Origin: Imbricaverruca yamaguchii
Taxonomy: Eukaryota; Arthropoda; Thecostraca; Neoverrucidae
Direction: 5' to 3'
Length of the DNA: 64,000 bases
NCBI GenBank assembly: GCA_034440575.1
Contig: JAOTOL010001204.1
Span: 237,001 to 301,000 of the forward strand
Below the pieces are notes generated by a model. The model did not search any database. It saw nothing but the letters and a program-made list of their open reading frames with translations, and was not told where the DNA came from. The position numbers and the translations under genes are program-made. Shown piece by piece: positions 1-11,259 of this stretch; positions within the stretch are counted from its first letter, which is position 1, and each line of letters begins with the position of its first letter.

Positions 1-2342
1 CTTCCTAAGTGAAATTAATTGGGAAGTCATATTGAATGGCTTAGATGCTTATGAAATGTGGACAATGATAAAAGATAAGCTATTTCAGGGTCAGGATAGG
101 TTCATTCCCAGTAGGCAAATTAGATCAAACAGGGTTAAGCACCCTTTCGTGGCTGACTAGGGAAGTTAAGCAATTACTGGACTCAAAGAAACAAGCATTC
201 AAGAAACTAAAAGATACTAACTCTGGGTTAAACCTAGAATCATATAGAATAGCTAGAAATAAAGTTAGGAGGTGTGTTAGAGCATCTAAAAGACTTGCTG
301 AAATCAACTTTGCTCGAGAATGTTCAGCAGGTAATGCTAAGAGATTCTTTAGCTTCTATAAATTTAAGGCTAAAAAGTGTAGTGTAGGACCACTGGAGAT
401 AGATGGGGAAATAGTGGTTGATGATTGCGACATTGTGGAATCCCTAAGCAAGCAATTCTCATCAGTCTTCACTAAAGATAATTCTGGTACAATAGGAACA
501 TCTGTAGGCCATGCCATAGCAGGTGATATGCTGGAGGATCTTACAATAACTACAGAAGCCGTAGAGAAGCAGTTGCAGAATATAAAACCTAATAAAGCTT
601 CCGGACCAGATGAAATATATGCTAGGATCTTAGTAGAGTGTGCTAAAGCTTTAGCAACTCCCCTAGGTATCATTTTCAGGCGATCTATGGAGTATTCAGA
701 AGTACCTGAAGATTGGAGAAATGCAAGTGTAGTACCAATTTTCAAAAAGGGAAATAGGAAGAGTGTAGGAAACTACAGGCCAGTCAGTTTGACCTCATTA
801 GTTTGCAAAGTACTAGAAAAGCTGGTTAAACAGAATGTTCAGATTCATCTTGATAGGCACAACCTTTTAAGGGATACTCAACATGGATTTCGATCTCAAA
901 GGTCTTGTTTAACTAACCTATTGGAGTTCATTGAGTATGTTACCAAAGAAGTAGACAATGAAAGCAGGATGGATGTTGTGTACTTGGACTTTAGCAAAGC
1001 TTTTGATAAAGTTCCACATGGAAGGTTAATTCATCAATTACAACAACATGGGATTGTAGGAAAAGTTCTACATTGGATTGAAGCATGGTTGCAGGGAAGG
1101 AAACAAAGGGTAGTATTGAATGGATGTAAATCTGGTTGGAAAGATGTTCTGAGTGGAGTGCCACAGGGCTCTGTTCTAGGGCCCCTCCTCTTTATCATCT
1201 TTGTGAACAACATTGAAGTAGGGCTGAGGAATAGAGTGTTCAAATTTGCTGATGACATCAAGCTGGTAGGAGTGGCTAACAGCAGAGATCAATCTAGTAA
1301 TATTCAACTAGATTTGGACGACCTAAAAGAGTGGGCTGATCAATGGCAGATGACTTTCAACTATGATAAGTGTAAGGTTATGCATATAGGGTCTGCAGGC
1401 GAGACATTCAGTTATAAAATGGGAGGGAGGGAACTGGATGTTATTGAAGAGGAAAGGGACTTAGGTGTGTTGGTCTCAAAAGACCTTAAAGCAGAAAAAC
1501 AATGTATCTCAGCTAGAAATAGGGCACTCAGAATGCTGGGACTCATTAATAGAAGTGTGAAATATAAGAGCAGGGAAGTCATGAAAAAGCTGTACTTAGC
1601 ATATGTGCGGCCCCACTTGGAGTACTCTGTACAAGCATGGAGCCCCTACCTAGAAAAGGATATAGATATGTTAGAAAGAGTCCAGCGCAAAGCCACTAGA
1701 CTCGTCAGTGGATTAAGTAACTTAGAATATGGAGAAAGGCTTAATGCATTAGATATGTACTCACTCAAGTATAGGAGATTAAGGGGAGACATGATTGAAA
1801 TGTACAAAATTGTTAGAGGGCTAGATCAGGTCAATTTGAATGATGCTCTGCAGTTTAGAGTATCCCATAGGGGTCATCAATTCAGGTTAGACAAAATGAG
1901 GTGCAGGACAGTTAAACGACAACAGGTCTTCAGTCAAAGGGTTGTTGACCAATGGAATAGGCTGCCTGCTGATGCAGTGGGGAGTCCCTCATTGAATGTC
2001 TTTAAAAGTAGGGTGGATAATTTTTTTAGACAGGAAAATGTTGTTTTTGAATTCTAACTTGTGATGCATGGGATATTGAGTATTTTCACTAGCTATATAG
2101 GGTATAACATTATGCTAGTATTATGTTGTACTATATGGGGTGTACCTAGCAGTGGATTTGGCAACTTCCTTTGCGATGTCATACTGATGAGATTGGCTGT
2201 GGTGGCACAGGTGGAGGGATTGCATGGGTTTGGAATTGATAGGTGTGAACATGTACTTTCTAATATCTTCTAGACAGGCTTGACCTAGATGGGCCCTTGT
2301 GGCCCTTATTAAGCCTTAGCACTTTATGACTTTATGACTTTA
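1..2342 (+). mobile_element. CR1-type non-LTR retrotransposon, 5' end outside the window
   Basis: The left part translates as the C-terminal flank of an APE endonuclease, followed by an RT ORF, a short 3' UTR and a terminal repeat. The 3' end carries GGGCCCTTGTGGCC near 2291 and then octamer-like copies of ACTTTATG to about 2342, the kind of 3' tail CR1 elements use instead of poly(A). A related 3' end (GGGCCCTTGTGGCTC plus ATGTCTTT copies) occurs in the CR1 family at 50-57 kb, but the proteins differ clearly, so this is a separate family. Only the 3' part lies in the window. Confidence 0.9.
144..2057 (+). pseudogene. CR1 ORF2: endonuclease C-terminal linker and reverse transcriptase
   Basis: This is the reverse transcriptase that copies the element's own RNA at a nicked target. 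The frame from 144 runs without a stop to 2057. It contains NYRPVSLTSLVCKV, DFSKAFDKVPH (first catalytic Asp), GVPQGSVLGPLLFIIFVNNI and FADDIKLV (catalytic Asp pair). The C-terminal region has the CR1-like LYLAYVRPHLEYSVQAW and RVVDQWNRLP motifs. A Met at 414 opens the longest ORF, but homology to the CR1 copy at 50-53 kb continues upstream to 144. Left of that the homologous reading is in another frame (bases 2 to about 143), so there is a one-base frameshift near 141-144. RT motifs look intact, so the copy is fairly young but probably inactive. Confidence 0.88.
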
Positions 2343-2710
2343 TAAGTGGACATTTACGTTAAGGAAATTTTTCGTTATAGTTTGTGCGAAGTTTTTGGAT
2401 GCTGGAGGCGGGGGCTGGGTTGGGGACGTCTCCCTGGTGTCTAACTGGTTTTAATTTTACTTTACTCCTCCACATAATAATTTGTGGTTTGGGTGGGACT
2501 GGGGTGTTTTGAGTGTCGAGTTGGTTTTGCCAGGGTGCCGGCTTTAGCCTACTCCTATCGAAGAGCACCGAGGGATTTTTACCGTGCGGACAAGGAGGCA
2601 ATTGTCCACACCGCCTCTCACGCCGGCTGCCGCGTGTTAGTTGTTAGTAGTTGGTTAGTTTATGCATGCCATGCAGGGTTGTCAGTTGGGTTAGTACGGT
2701 GTTTCATAAT

Positions 2711-2960
2711 TTGGCTCCTCTACGTCCGCTGTTCCTCTGGGTAGCCATTTACGTTAGGTGTCGGAAGGCAAGTCGGCTCATCTGCGTCCGACGGTTCCTC
2801 TGGGTAGTGGTTTTACGTTAAGCTAAAAACAATTTTTTTTTCGTTGTTTTCCTGAGGCAAGTCGGCTCATCTACCTCCGACGGCACCGCTAGGTAGCCAA
2901 TTATTCCTAACTGGGAAGCAAATCGGCTCATGTACGTCCGACGCCATGCGGGGATGGCTA
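2711..2960. repeat. Short degenerate tandem repeat (3-4 units of 62-88 bp)
   Basis: Four copies of a block around CGGCTCATCTACGTCCGACGG, followed by TCCTCTGGGTAG, begin near 2711, 2776, 2863 and 2933. Spacing is irregular. The preceding 2343-2710 is unassigned and shows no coding signal I trust. Confidence 0.6.
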
Positions 2961-3039
2961 TTTACGTGTTTCCTATGAGTGTTTCGCGGTCATGTATTGC
3001 TAGTTGATGTGAACGTTGGTGGTGCCTAGAGAGCTCCTG

Positions 3040-4681
3040 CTAGTTCTGTGGCATACAGATATTCAAATAGCGATTGAATGAATTCTGCGTGTTTGTCACC
3101 AGAAGCGATGGAAGCGATAGGGTGATGCCCTTTCTCTGGCAGAAGGCCTTAAGTGGTTGTCTCTGAGAGCTAAAGCTACTGCAGTCTAGCAGGATGTGGC
3201 CTATGCTTAACGTGGTGTTGCAGGTGTCGCAGTGCGGTATTGTGTGTTGGTCATCCTCTAATCGAGGCTGTGTTAGTTTTGTGCAACCGGTTCTAAGTCT
3301 AGTGAGGATGACCTCTTTCTGACGGTGAGACTGATTTGATGTGTTCCATGTGCCTATGGTTGGTTTTATTGAGTGGGCGTGGTTGGATTTGTGTTGTATT
3401 GAGTTATGTTGTGTCCATGTCTTCTGTTGGTGTTGGCGAATGCCATGTTGTAGGAGTGCTTTGCAATCGTCTACCGAATATTCCACGCTGGGGTGGGTGT
3501 TCGATGCTAAGGCTTGCTCTGCGAGCCGGTCTGCTTCTTCGTTACCTGGGATGTTGGCGTGGCCCGGAATCCAGAGGAAGGAAAAGTTCATGTTTACGTT
3601 ATGGGCCACGATTTGTTGGATTCGATCAATGATGTGATGAGGACAGTCGTGGGTGTTGCTAATTGACTGTGGGACGGATTTGGAGTCTAAGCAAATCACT
3701 ACGTTTCTGACTTTTCGCTTAATGAGAATGAAAATAGCGGCCAGAATGGCCATTGCTTCAGCAGAGTAGATGGAGAAGTTATCCGGTAGACGTTTGGAAA
3801 ATCTGAGACCTGGTCCAGTGATGCCGATGCCTACCTTAGCCTCGTGTTTCGACCCATCCGTGAATATGAGTGATTTGTGATTGTTGTCATCGGCGAACTT
3901 GTGAAAGAGGCCTAGAATCTCCACCGATGTGATAGTGGCTTTCTTCTCCGAGAGCAAGTACTCGACCTTTGGTTGACTGAAAGTCCAGAAGGGCCTAATG
4001 GGCGGTCGAGCTGCAGTGGATGGCATTGCGAGGTTAAGATCTGAGAGAGCCGTGGCAATTTGAATGCTATATGGTGGAAGTTTGCGCGCAAATCGGCTCT
4101 TGTCGTATCTGCCAGGCATGAAGCAGCGCTGTGCCGGATTATTTGGAATGGATTTGATTTTGATGTGGTAACGGCACAGGTGTTGTGTCCTCCTGTGGTG
4201 GAGTGATGGTGTGTTTGAGTCTACTAGAAGACTAGCTATCGGTGTAGCGCTAAGGGCGCCTGTGGCTGCTCTGATGCAGTTGTTTTGGATGACTTCTAAT
4301 TTTTTACTCTGACTTTCTGAAATTGTGGAAAAAATGATGCTGTTGTATTCTATGATGGGTCGTATGATTGATGTGTACAGTCGAAGAAGTGTTTTCCTGT
4401 CTCCGCCCCAGTCTGTGCCTGCAAGTGCACGTATTATGTTGACGCGTTTCGCGCTTCGCTTCGTGATGTCGGTGATATGGGTGTTGAAACTGAGTTTTTC
4501 GTATAAATGCACCCCTAGGAATTTGAAACTTTTCACCTGCTTGATGGCTTTGCCATCGATTTTAAGTAACGTTTTCGGTGTGGGACGGAGACGACTGTAT
4601 GTGACAGTGGCCGATTTTTCTGCGGACAGGGTGAAGCCCCAAGTTTTGCACCACTTTGCAATGTGGTCTAGTCCTGCCTGA
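3040..4681 (-). pseudogene. LINE RT thumb, RNase H domain and C-terminal Cys/His motif
   Basis: Continues the RT polypeptide after the homopolymer frameshift. The RT thumb has SFKFLGVHLYEKLSF and IIRPIIEYNSIIF. RNase H follows with all four acidic positions visible: LIFTDGSK (Asp), YSAEAMAIL (Glu), VICLDSKS (Asp) and IPGHANIPGNEEADRLAEQA (Asp). RNase H removes the RNA template from the cDNA hybrid. The tail CDTCNTTLSIGHILLDC is the CCHC-like cluster common at the end of RNase H-bearing arthropod LINEs. The longest ATG ORF is 4536-3040 (498 aa). No stop is seen inside it. Confidence 0.87.
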
Positions 4682-6130
4682 ATGTTTTTTTTTCAGCTTT
4701 AAGGAAGCATTGTGATGTAGTCCAGATTGCTATGTCGTCCGCGAAAAGTGAGTAGTGAAGTGAAGTGTCCTCGTGGTCGGCAAGTATGTCGTTGATCATG
4801 ATGATGAAGAGGCTCGGCGAGAGCACGCTCCCCTGAGCCAGGCCCTGCTCCTGAGTTGTGGTGTTTGATGTGACATTGCCGCATCGGACCCTAAGAGTCC
4901 TATCCCTGAGGAAGTTGAGTATGAAGTGCGCCATGTGTCCGCGTAAGCCTATCTTATGGAGTTTGTGTGTCAGCGCTGACTTGTGTACTCGGTCGAAGGC
5001 GGCAGTGATGTCTAGGTAGGCAGCTATTGTTGTGCGTTTGATGTATAGACCACTTTTGATGTCATGCACTAACCTAATGAGATTGTCTGTAGTTGATTTT
5101 TGCCGTTGGAAGCCGCATTGAAATTCGTCGAGCAGGTCGTTGTGTTCCAGAAATTGCCTCAATCGTGTGTTGACCATGCGTTCGACCAGCTTGCTAGCAC
5201 AGCTAGTAAGTGATATGGGTCTATAGCCTTTTGGGGTGGAGTGATCTTTGTGCGGCTTTGGTAATGGTATGACTACGCTCTCCCGCGAGGATGCGGGAAA
5301 CGTGTCGGTTTGGTACAGTTCATTTATGGCCGTTAGTAGATACGTTAGGGAGTTTTTGCTAAGACGTTTAAGAAACTGGTAATGAATGTCGTCCGGCCCA
5401 ACCGACGTGTTTCCACACTTGCTGAGAGCAAGTTCTAATTCGTGCATAGTGAATGACTGATTGTATATTTCTCTATTGTCAGAGCTAAAATTTGCTTTGG
5501 AGGCAAGGGCGTCTAGGACGCTTACTATGGTGGTGTCATAGTTGGTGTTGTCGGATACGCTGGCGTAGTGTAGTTTAAAGTGGTCTACGACTTGTTGTTG
5601 GTCAGTGATGTGCTGTCCATTCACCGTCAGCTGGGGGAAAGGGCCTGGTGGTGGGCGTTTCAGGTTGAAGCGCTTCATCAGGTCCCAGATTCTGCCGGTA
5701 GGTGTGAATCTATTGAATTGCGAGGCAAAAGACTGCCAAGAGTTTTGGCGTGCCGTTCGAATTGTGTACCGGCAGTGTTTTTGAGATTGCCTGTATGCTG
5801 ATAGGTGTGCTTCGCACACGCATCTTTTGAATTGTTTGTGGGCACGGCGCCGTGCGGCGATTGCCCTTTGACAGTCCGGGGTCCACCATGGCGTTGATGC
5901 CTTTTTCCTAGGTTTGTTACTTTTTGGGACTGAATCTTGTGCTGCTGAGCTGATGGCCCTTAGAATCGTCTCTATCTTACTGGTATCTGAAGTTGCTAGG
6001 TTGAGGTCCACCTGTTCCTCGAATTTAGTCCGGTCCGCTCTTTTCAAATTCCAAGATTGTCGGAATAGTTTAGTGTGGTGGATAGCGTCCGTGCTGAGCC
6101 TAATTGTGATTGGATAGTGGTCGCTCAGCC
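4668..6130 (-). pseudogene. LINE endonuclease C-terminus and reverse transcriptase
   Basis: The frame contains the SDHYPI end of an APE endonuclease, a basic linker (WWTPDCQRAIAARRRAHKQF), then RT with GYRPISLTSCASKLVERM, YLDITAAFDRV, GLAQGSVLSPSLFIIMINDIL and LFADDIAIW. The catalytic Asp residues are all present. The frame fails at a run of nine T on the plus strand (4685-4693). After it the domain continues in the frame of the neighbouring RNase H ORF, so a homopolymer slip is the visible inactivating change. The longest ATG-initiated ORF starts at 6047, but homology runs on upstream. Confidence 0.85.
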
Positions 6131-6150
6131 CGGGAACGTCTGAAACTGAC

Positions 6151-7600
6151 GTGGCGTCGGCCGGCTAGTCCGGCCAACAACCAACTAGTAGTTGGGTGTC
6201 TGACGTCACCCGGGGGCGGAGCTTCTCGTAGATGTCCTGCGAAGGACACCTACGATACAGCTGGGTGGGCGGGGCCTTGGGACAGCAGGCAGCTTCTATT
6301 GCTCGATCACCAGTGAGACACCAGGTCTTGTCAACCCTTTTTTGGAGCCGCAAGACCACCTCGTACTTACAAAATCCACCGTGCAGGGCAAACCCTCATC
6401 ACATCCAGGTAATGAGCAACTTGTAGCCGATTATACGAGCCTTTGCAGGTGCCTACTCGAGTATGCCTCTACGTCGTGCCAAGTAGCTAACGGTTAAGGC
6501 TTCAAATGATGTCAGACCACTTTTGGCCGGGTCCTTCTACTTTCGTGCTCAGTGCGTATTGCATTGCATGCGATGCCAGTGAGGCTTAGCTAGCATGAAT
6601 GCTTATCTTAAAGCTATACCTGCATGGTGCGTGCTTGTCGTATAAGTCAGGGCTACCGCCCAGATAAGAAGCAAAGCCTGCTATTCGACTAAGGAGTCCG
6701 AACGCCACGCACGCAGAACGCGTCGGCGACTACACATCTGATATATCTGGTCACATCTGACAGATCTGACACATCACTGGACACACGTGTATGTTCGGCA
6801 TTGACCAAACCCCAGACACTCACGTTTTGAATGCTGAATTAAGCTAAATAAACACACAAAGATGAGCACCAGGATGCAATCCAGCGAATCAGTTATATTG
6901 AAGCGGAAATGTCGGGTGTTGAATTCTATACACACTATAAACAAAATTGTGGTTGCCCACCGTTCGTATGGCTTACAGCAATTATGTGGGTGGCTGAAAT
7001 TACCATCAGCAATTCTTATGCAAGGTAGATACCATTTATTTTTTCTTAGAAACAGTTAATTGAGACCCAGTTAGGTCACGTGACACGTTTTTGGCGAAGA
7101 ACGCTATACGTGTATTCTTAACCGCATTCAGTGATGTATATATAGCATGTCTACTCCAAATATGCATTAATCAATTATTATTTCTATGTTGAAAGATAAA
7201 CGTCCGACTTATTGTCATGCCACATACCGATTCACGGTAAATTTATTGAATTTGTAAATTTGTATCAACATGTTCATCTTATTAACATTACCTACCTTGA
7301 TCCAAGGATACATACTGTTTGTCAGACAATTCAGCATCGGCGTCCTCACCAGATAACTTAACCATATGTAACCTAACAACGGCAGAATAGGAAGAGGAAG
7401 AGCTGTGGGAACTTTTACGACGTGTTCGACTGATAGACGACATAGCGTCGCCAACCTCCGACTCCGATAGATCGCTGGCTGACTTTGCAGTCTCACAGGG
7501 TGTGGGATTTGAACCCAAGATCCTATGTTCAATAGTGCAATGCCCTACATAATTAGCTATCGCGACACATCAGCAAGGGTAACTGGTGTTTGGTCTAAGC
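6151..7600. other. Unassigned intergenic sequence
   Basis: No ORF here resembles a known family. Around 6190-6290 the DNA is GC-rich, with an imperfect hairpin (GTAGATGTCCT and AGGACACCTAC) and two GGGCGG boxes, but nothing else supports a promoter. From 6850 to 7560 it is AT-rich and featureless. Confidence 0.5.
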
Positions 7601-7609
7601 CAGGTCTTA

Positions 7610-9075
7610 CCTGACATCAGCAGAAGCGACTGGCGATGGGCCTTATCTGACAGCAGCGGCGGACACCAGGGATAACCTTAGCAGCCGAGGACACCAGGCC
7701 TAACATCAGCAGCGGCGGACACCAGGTCTAACCCCAGCAGCAGTGTGCATCAGGCTTTACATCAGCAGTGGCGGACACCAGGCCTAACATCAGCAGCGGC
7801 GGACACCAGGTCTAACCCCAGCAGCAGTGTACATCAGGCTTTACATCAGCAATGGCGGACACCAGGCTTAACATCAGCAGCGGTGGACACCAGGCTTAAC
7901 ATCAGCAGCGGCGGACACCAGGTCTAACCCCAGCAGCAGTGTGCATCAGGCTTTACATCAGCAGTGGCGGACACCAGGCCTAACATCAGCAGCGGCGGAC
8001 ACCAGGTCTAACCCCAGCAGCAGTGTGCATCAGGCTTTACATCAGCAGTGGCGGACACCAGGCCTAACATCAGCCGCGGCGGACACCAGGCTTTACATCA
8101 GCAGTGGCGGACACCAGGCCTAACATCAGTCGTCAGCAGCGGCGGACACCAGGTCTTAACCTCAGCAGCAGTGTGCATCAGGCTTTACATCAGCAGTGGC
8201 GGACACCAGGCCTAACATCAGCAGCGGCGGACACCAGGTCTAACCCCAGCAGCAGTGTACATCAGGCTTTACGTCAGCAGCGGCGGACACCAGGCTTAAC
8301 ATCAGCAGCGGCGGACACCAGGCCTAACATCAGCAGCGGCGGACACCAGGTCTAACCCCAGCAGCAGTGTGCATCAGGCTTTACATCAGCAGTGGCGGAC
8401 ACCAGGCCTAACATCAGCAGCGGCGGACACCAGGTCTAACCCCAGCAGCAGTGTACATCAGGCTTTACATCAGCAGCGGCGGACACCAGGCTTAACATCA
8501 GCCGCGGCGGACACCAGGCTTTACATCAGCAGTGGCGGACACCAGGCCTAACATCAGCAGCGGCGGACACCAGGTCTAACCCCAGCAGCAGTGTGCATCA
8601 GGCTTTACATCAGCAGTGGCGGACACCAGGCCTAACATCAGCAGCGGCGGACACCAGGTCTAACCCCAGCAGCAGTGTACATCAGGCTTTACATCAGCAG
8701 CGGCGGACACCAGGCTTAACATCAGCCGCGGCGGACACCAGGCTTAACATCAGCAGCGGTGGACACCAGGCTTAACATCAGTAGCGGTGGACACCGGGCT
8801 TTACATCAGCAGTGGCGGACACTAGGCTTAACATCAGCAGCGACAGACACCGGGTCTAACCCCAGCAGCAGTATACATAAGGCGGCGGCGCTTAACATAC
8901 GCGGGACATCAGCTACCTCGGCAGCAGCGGACACCAGGTCTAACATCAGCAGCGGCGGACACAACCAACCAGGCTACATCGGCATAGCAGCAGCGGACAC
9001 CAGGCTTAACATCAGCAGCGGCGGACACCAAGCTACCTCGGCAGCAGCGGACACCAGGTATCCGCCCCAGCAGCG
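7610..9075. repeat. 28-bp satellite with higher-order structure
   Basis: About fifty tandem 28-bp monomers. Three types alternate: CATCAGCAGTGGCGGACACC followed by AGGCCTAA; the same with CGG and AGGTCTAA; and CCCCAGCAGCAGTGTGCATC followed by AGGCTTTA. The third type recurs at spacings of 84, about 112 and larger multiples of 28, so the array is built of 84-bp trimers mixed with longer units. The right end (8880-9075) is degraded. Reading frames of 60-110 aa here are by-products, because 3 x 28 is divisible by 3. Confidence 0.92.
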
Positions 9076-9690
9076 GTGGCGCCGCACGTAGCCGCAGCTG
9101 GGTGGTGTACCAGTTTTTGCGCCGCCCTGTGGTTGGTAATCCATTCGACATTCCAGGCGTCATAGAGTCAGGCGGAACTCGTCTGCCGGCAGACGGGCAG
9201 ACGTGGGCCTCAGACCGCCAGCCGCTGCCCCCTCCCCCTCCCCCTCGGTCTAGGGCGGCGCATGCGCGTCGTTACACGAAGTCCCCGCCGCGCGCCCGAC
9301 CATGCCTAGCAGATCAGACACGTGCCGTCCAGATGGCGTGACAGGGCCAGCGGCGAGTGGCGAGCGGCGCCACATCGGCTCCGACCCCAGCTCTCGTGTC
9401 AGCGTCGAAGGCCGCGCACGTGCGGCGAGATGGGGCGACGTGCCGCTGCAGCTCAGCCGCCCCAACCTGAACCTGAACCGTCGACCGGATCGGCGCGCCC
9501 AACCGGTCCTGGCGTGACTCAGTCGCAATCGGTCAGATTCAGGATCAACTGACGTGGCTGGGCTGGTCGGACTCAGCCGACTGGGCTGCACTGGGTGGCT
9601 GAATGACAGGGATGAATATTTGTTGTCGAAGCCCATAGTGCACGTGTTACACAAAATACCAAGTGTACGCCATAGGCCGAACTCTGGATT
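9076..9690. other. GC- and CpG-rich unique sequence
   Basis: High CpG density, a long C run near 9227-9243, and GCGCATGCGC near 9257-9268, which matches the NRF-1 consensus. Overlapping ORFs of 60-155 aa occur on both strands but are low-complexity Arg/Pro readings of GC-rich DNA and I do not call them genes. A CpG-rich promoter is possible but has no visible gene attached. Confidence 0.4.
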
Positions 9691-9694
9691 TGTG

Positions 9695-10265
9695 TCAAGC
9701 AAAGTATCTGGACTCAAGATATCATGTCTTGATTCATAGTAAGGTATCTGGACTCAAGATAGATATATGGACTCAAGGTAAGGTATCTGGATTCAAGAAA
9801 CGATACCTGTATTCTAGGTAAGGTATCTGGACTCAAGGTGAGGTATCTAGACTTGAGACAAGGTGTCTCGACTCCAGATAGCGTATTTAGACCCAGGTAA
9901 TGTATCTTGACTCCAGGTAATGCATCTAGACTCAGGATAAGTCGTCCGGACTCAAGGTGAAGCATCTGGACTCAATGTGAGGTATCTGGATTCAAAATAA
10001 TGCATATGGACTAAGAGTAGCGTATTTGGTCTCAGGGTAAGGTATCTGGACTCAGGATAGGGTGGTGGTCTCTGGTCTGAGGGCAAGGCATCCGCACTCA
10101 CGATAAGGTACCTGGACTCAATGAAGGGTATTTCAACTTAAGGAGATGTATCCGGACTCAAAGTATTGTATCTGGACTCAAGGTAAGGTATCTGGACTCA
10201 AGGTATGGTATCTGGACTCAATATATGGTATATGGACTCAAGGTAGAGTATCTGCACTCCGTCCT
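9695..10265. repeat. About 20-bp tandem repeat, degenerate
   Basis: The motif GGTATCTGGACTCAAGGTAA is repeated about 28 times with many substitutions and small length changes, most regular at 10160-10250. The array has no coding pattern. Confidence 0.88.
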
Positions 10266-11240
10266 CAGTGTTCTGGCTATTCGCATCGCTCATAGAGTAT
10301 TCGTTCATACCTGAAGCAGCTATATTGCTCCATAGTTTACTGTATTTAATCATGGACGCAAGAGCGGCCTAAAAATGCTTTGGGAGGCAAGCAGTATCGC
10401 CCATGTTCGTACGCTCATACCTTTAGAATATGTTCAAAACGGTTTAGTGCATCGTTCCCACTGCTGGATTCCCACTGCTGGATCCCACTCTTGATATTAA
10501 GGCTTGAATCATGACAGCTGAACCTCGACTAGCTGAGGTGGACTGGACTCATCACTGCGGACTACGATGGACCTGGTCAAAAGCAACTGCATGTTTAACT
10601 TATTTCGTGACGCGTGCGGTCGTATTTGCCTGCGTAGTGAGCGTAACATTTTCTGACATATGTATCCGCAAAGTCACAGACTTAGGCAACTTGGCTAAAA
10701 TAACGTGGTTCAACGAACAAACATCAAAGCGTGCACCGGAAGTTAGGGCTGCACCAACAATTTCGAGATCAACCATTCTGTACGTTGGCAAACACCAGAC
10801 GAAGTAGCCTTGATCATGCGCTCTGTCCCACCAGTGTAGTTTGAGCTGCTGCATCTTTGTGCTGATCTTGTAACTGGACCCGGCCGCACCGGGTTGAGAG
10901 ACGTCAGGCCCCGCCCACCCCGGCTCCGGCCGAGAGGGTGGCCGCCGACAACCAAGCCCCGCTGCCGTCCCGTCCGGCGCCCAAGGACAGCGTGCAACAA
11001 GGGCACCGCCAGCGGTGTGGGGCGCCGGCGGCGGGCCCGTCTGACGCGCTGCTGGCCGCCCGACCTCGCACCTGTTTCAGAAAGTCCGTCCGGGGCCGCT
11101 ACTCGACCGATTTTTGGCGCCCCGTCTGTTTACGAGGGTGTCACGACAGTAATGCGACTACATGAACTGCGAGTGATAGTCCTGCGGCTGTAAAGACTGC
11201 GAGCGCAACATTACTGCTACAAGCAAACCTTGGGCCGTGG
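10266..11240. other. Unassigned sequence with a GC-rich block
   Basis: 10266-10860 is ordinary intergenic DNA. 10870-11110 is GC-rich and CpG-rich, with Arg/Pro ORFs on both strands that look like composition artefacts. I see no gene. Confidence 0.4.
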
Positions 11241-11259
11241 GATAGTTTATCTTTTATCA

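Larger units (their letters stand above)
2961..6150 (-). mobile_element. RNase H-bearing LINE (I/R1/LOA-like), 5'-truncated
   Basis: This minus-strand element begins inside the endonuclease domain: the motif LSDHYPI is encoded at about 6130-6108. It continues through RT, RNase H and a Cys/His tail, and ends in a short 3' UTR near 2961. The 5' edge falls near 6150, where similarity to endonuclease stops. RNase H downstream of RT is typical of the I, R1, LOA and some Jockey groups. Which group cannot be settled by eye. The LINE fragments at 22.3-25.1 kb and 63.15-63.45 kb are related. Confidence 0.87.

Noticed and set aside
2061..2273. 70-aa ORF after the first CR1 ORF2
   Set aside because: It lies in the CR1 3' UTR and has no match to CR1 proteins.
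7745..9091. Series of 60-110 aa ORFs resembling a repeat protein
   Set aside because: They follow the 28-bp satellite in every frame; no start, splice or conserved context.
9102..9717. Overlapping Arg/Pro-rich ORFs of 60-155 aa
   Set aside because: Both strands are open because of GC-rich composition; no conserved motif.
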